NCBI GenBank assembly: GCA_014804865.1
Contig: JAAUYY010000027.1
Coordinates: 1 to 8,740 of the forward strand
DNA length: 8,740 nt
DNA from: Desulfovibrio sp.
GTDB lineage: Bacteria > Desulfobacterota > Desulfovibrionia > Desulfovibrionales > Desulfovibrionaceae
Direction of reading: 5' to 3'
How positions within the stretch are numbered: the stretch's first letter is position 1; each line of letters begins with the position of its first letter. The notes below the pieces were generated by a model. The model did no database searches. It saw nothing but the letters and a program-made list of their open reading frames with translations, and was not told the DNA's origin. Positions 7,587 to 8,740 of the stretch are shown here, piece after piece. Made by a program: the position numbers and the translations under genes.

Positions 7587-7607
7587 CCCCCGTGGAAGAC
7601 GCGGGGG
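7587..7607 (-). other. GC-rich hairpin just after tpx
   Basis: CCCCCG (7587-7592) pairs with CGGGGG (7602-7607) around a 9-base loop. On the minus strand it lies 18 bases beyond the tpx stop codon, with no T-run after it. It may help protect the tpx transcript's 3' end ahead of the terminator, but could be chance. Confidence 0.3.
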
Positions 7608-7624
7608 AACTAGCTAAAAGGACG

Positions 7625-8131
7625 CTACTCGGCCAGTTTGTTAACCGCGTCGAGAACGGCCCCGAAATCGGGCTGATTCGTAACTTCCGGAACGAGTTGG
7701 ACGTATGTAATTTTACCCGAAGCGTCAATGACAAAAACCGCGCGGGCGAGCAAGCGCAATTCCTTGATCAGGACGCCATAATTTTTACCAAAGTCGTTCA
7801 ATTTGTAATCGGAGAGCGTTTGGACATTTTTGACGTTCGCGGCTTCGCTCCATCTAGCCTGGGCGAAGGGAAGATCGCAACTCACGATGATAAATTGGAT
7901 TTTGCCCGCGTATTTTTCCGCTTCCTGATTAAAACGCTTTGATTCCAGATCGCAAACGGGCGTGTCGAGCGAAGGCACGCTGACGATAACAAGCGGCTTG
8001 CCCGCGTAATCCGCAAGCGTCTTTTCGCTTAAATCGTTGGCGACCAAAACGAAGCCGGGAGCCTTTTCGCCGACCTTGGGCAGAGTCCCTTCCAGATGCA
8101 AGGTATTTCCCTGAAACGTAACAGTGTTCAT
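7625..8131 (-). CDS. tpx: Thiol peroxidase (Tpx-type peroxiredoxin), resolving Cys position is Ser
   Basis: This 168-residue protein would reduce hydrogen peroxide and organic peroxides using thioredoxin-type electrons; its Tpx relatives act in the cytoplasm or periplasm. No signal peptide is seen here, so cytoplasmic is likely. The start at 8131 is set by AGAGGAG about 6 bases upstream; an in-frame ATG at 8209 lacks such a site and would add 26 non-conserved residues. The peroxidatic motif is P53-x3-T57-x2-C60 (PSLDTPVC), followed by the Tpx signature DLPFAQ (86-91), and R130 in the conserved LLARAV. In E. coli Tpx the resolving Cys95 follows this signature in RFC; here the sequence reads RWS, with Ser at position 95. 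The only other cysteine is C85, just before DLPFAQ. It is convergent with the efflux operon and shares its terminator. Family assignment is firm; the catalytic cycle is uncertain. Confidence 0.95.
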   Translation of the reverse strand: MNTVTFQGNTLHLEGTLPKVGEKAPGFVLVANDLSEKTLADYAGKPLVIVSVPSLDTPVCDLESKRFNQEAEKYAGKIQFIIVSCDLPFAQARWSEAANVKNVQTLSDYKLNDFGKNYGVLIKELRLLARAVFVIDASGKITYVQLVPEVTNQPDFGAVLDAVNKLAE

Positions 8132-8309
8132 TTTTTCTCCTCTTTTAAGCAAAAATTGCCCGCGCGGCGGGAGTTTGTCAAGATGAAGGAAAAGGGAAAT
8201 TTTACGCAAATTTTTAATTTAACTCGCCCCTGGACTTTTTGATTCGCTTGAAATAGCCAACTGAAATTTAAATAATTATTAAATCATCTATACGAAATAC
8301 TGACCAGTT
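8132..8309. other. Divergent intergenic region between tpx and the methyltransferase gene
   Basis: This 178-base gap should hold promoters for both flanking genes. On the minus strand a perfect TTGACA lies at 8181-8176 but has no good -10 at 16-18 bases. A separate -10-like TAAAAT lies at 8204-8199 without a good -35, so the tpx promoter remains unclear. The plus-strand promoter candidate is listed separately. Base composition falls sharply toward the right. Confidence 0.5.
8248..8276 (+). promoter_or_regulatory. Sigma-70-like promoter for the methyltransferase gene
   Basis: TTGAAA (8248-8253, 5 of 6 to consensus) and AATAAT (8271-8276, 5 of 6) are separated by exactly 17 bases. Transcription would start near 8283, about 27 bases before the ATG at 8310. 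The AT-rich setting raises the chance of a coincidental match to the -10, but the pair, spacing and position fit well. Confidence 0.55.
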
Positions 8310-8740
8310 ATGCGTCCAAATTATCGGCTTATAGTAGGAGAAAATCTAGAAGTTTTATCGTCTCCGCATATGGAGAAATATTTAGAAAAAATAAAATTAA
8401 TTTATATTGATCCTCCTTATAATACAAATACTAAAAAATCATACGATGATAAATTATCATCAGAAGAATGGAATTCATATATTATGAAAGTCATATCAAC
8501 ATTATATAAATTTTTAAGAGAAGACGGAATATTATTTATAAGTATTGACGATAACGAGTATGCGAATTTAAAGTTGATTTGCGATAAAATATTCTTAAAA
8601 TCCAATTTTTTGGGATCGTTTATTACCCGGCAAGCTCAAAGGAGCAATAGTAAATTTATTAATATTGTGCATGAGTATATTTTATGCTATTCGAAAAATA
8701 AAAATTGTCTCTCCAATTTTTCTGTAAGGCGGATGGATAT
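8310..8740 (+). CDS. Beta-class adenine-specific DNA methyltransferase, 3'-truncated by window edge
   Basis: The frame opens after a TGA at 8301-8303. Its first ATG is 8310, and it runs off the right edge after 143 residues. The protein starts MRPNYRLIVGENLEVL, a typical opening for these enzymes. It then carries the catalytic motif D34-P-P-Y in LIYIDPPYNTN, and further family-like stretches LREDGILFISIDDNEYANLK and HEYILCYSKN. With DPPY near the N terminus, the order is that of beta-class N6-adenine methyltransferases, as in Type III Mod subunits and some Type II enzymes. The S-adenosylmethionine-binding FxGxG motif and the target-recognition part would lie beyond the window. No clear Shine-Dalgarno site is seen. 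The gene is about 25% GC (by count over 8401-8700), far below its neighbours, which suggests horizontal acquisition. A restriction partner probably follows. Whether it is Type II or III cannot be told. Confidence 0.88.
   Translation, partial: MRPNYRLIVGENLEVLSSPHMEKYLEKIKLIYIDPPYNTNTKKSYDDKLSSEEWNSYIMKVISTLYKFLREDGILFISIDDNEYANLKLICDKIFLKSNFLGSFITRQAQRSNSKFINIVHEYILCYSKNKNCLSNFSVRRMD

Noticed and set aside
7559..7942. 127-residue plus-strand open frame opposite tpx
   Set aside because: It is antisense to the clearly recognised thiol peroxidase and shows no family features.
8132..8209. Longer tpx start at 8209
   Set aside because: The ATG at 8131 has a strong AGAGGAG site at the right distance, and the protein from there matches the normal Tpx N terminus. 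The extra 26 residues do not look conserved.
8417..8605. 62-residue minus-strand open frame in the methyltransferase region
   Set aside because: It is antisense to the conserved methyltransferase motifs, and AT-rich DNA yields such frames by chance.

Overview
The window comes from a Gram-negative bacterium. It encodes a complete three-part efflux pump that spans inner membrane, periplasm and outer membrane, and two of its parts carry lipoprotein signal peptides. The pump genes are of roughly even base composition (about 50% GC in a stretch I counted), with tight, well-formed ribosome binding sites. I cannot place the organism more precisely from the sequence alone.

Layout. Positions 1-594 hold the 3' part of an unrecognised gene whose product seems to start in or before a membrane segment beyond the left edge. 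Positions 595-913 are a gene-free, partly AT-rich leader and control region full of inverted repeats. A plus-strand operon follows: a periplasmic adaptor lipoprotein (914-2104), an RND inner-membrane permease (2112-5309), an outer-membrane factor lipoprotein (5306-6823), and a small exported protein of unknown function with an outer-membrane-like C terminus (6842-7354). The gaps are 7 nt, a 4-nt overlap, and 18 nt, so the four are almost certainly co-transcribed. A strong hairpin at 7521-7555 can terminate this operon, and also the convergent minus-strand thiol peroxidase gene tpx (7625-8131). At the right edge, 8310-8740 is the 5' part of a beta-class adenine DNA methyltransferase gene. It lies in very AT-rich DNA (about 25% GC by my count), has its own promoter-like sequence, and is probably the start of a restriction-modification island.

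How the parts work together. The adaptor, permease and outer-membrane factor form a proton-driven exporter of the AcrAB-TolC/MexEF-OprN type. The permease keeps the proton-relay Asp, Lys and Arg residues, but its switch loop differs from AcrB, so its substrates may differ. No regulator gene for the pump is visible. The structured leader upstream of the adaptor is the only local candidate for control.

Most worth a second look: the small fourth operon protein, the thiol peroxidase that has Ser where the family's resolving Cys normally sits, the structured leader, and the foreign-looking methyltransferase gene. I found no CRISPR array, tRNA, rRNA or insertion sequence. Nothing here is clearly a new system, though whatever follows the methyltransferase beyond 8740 could be of interest.
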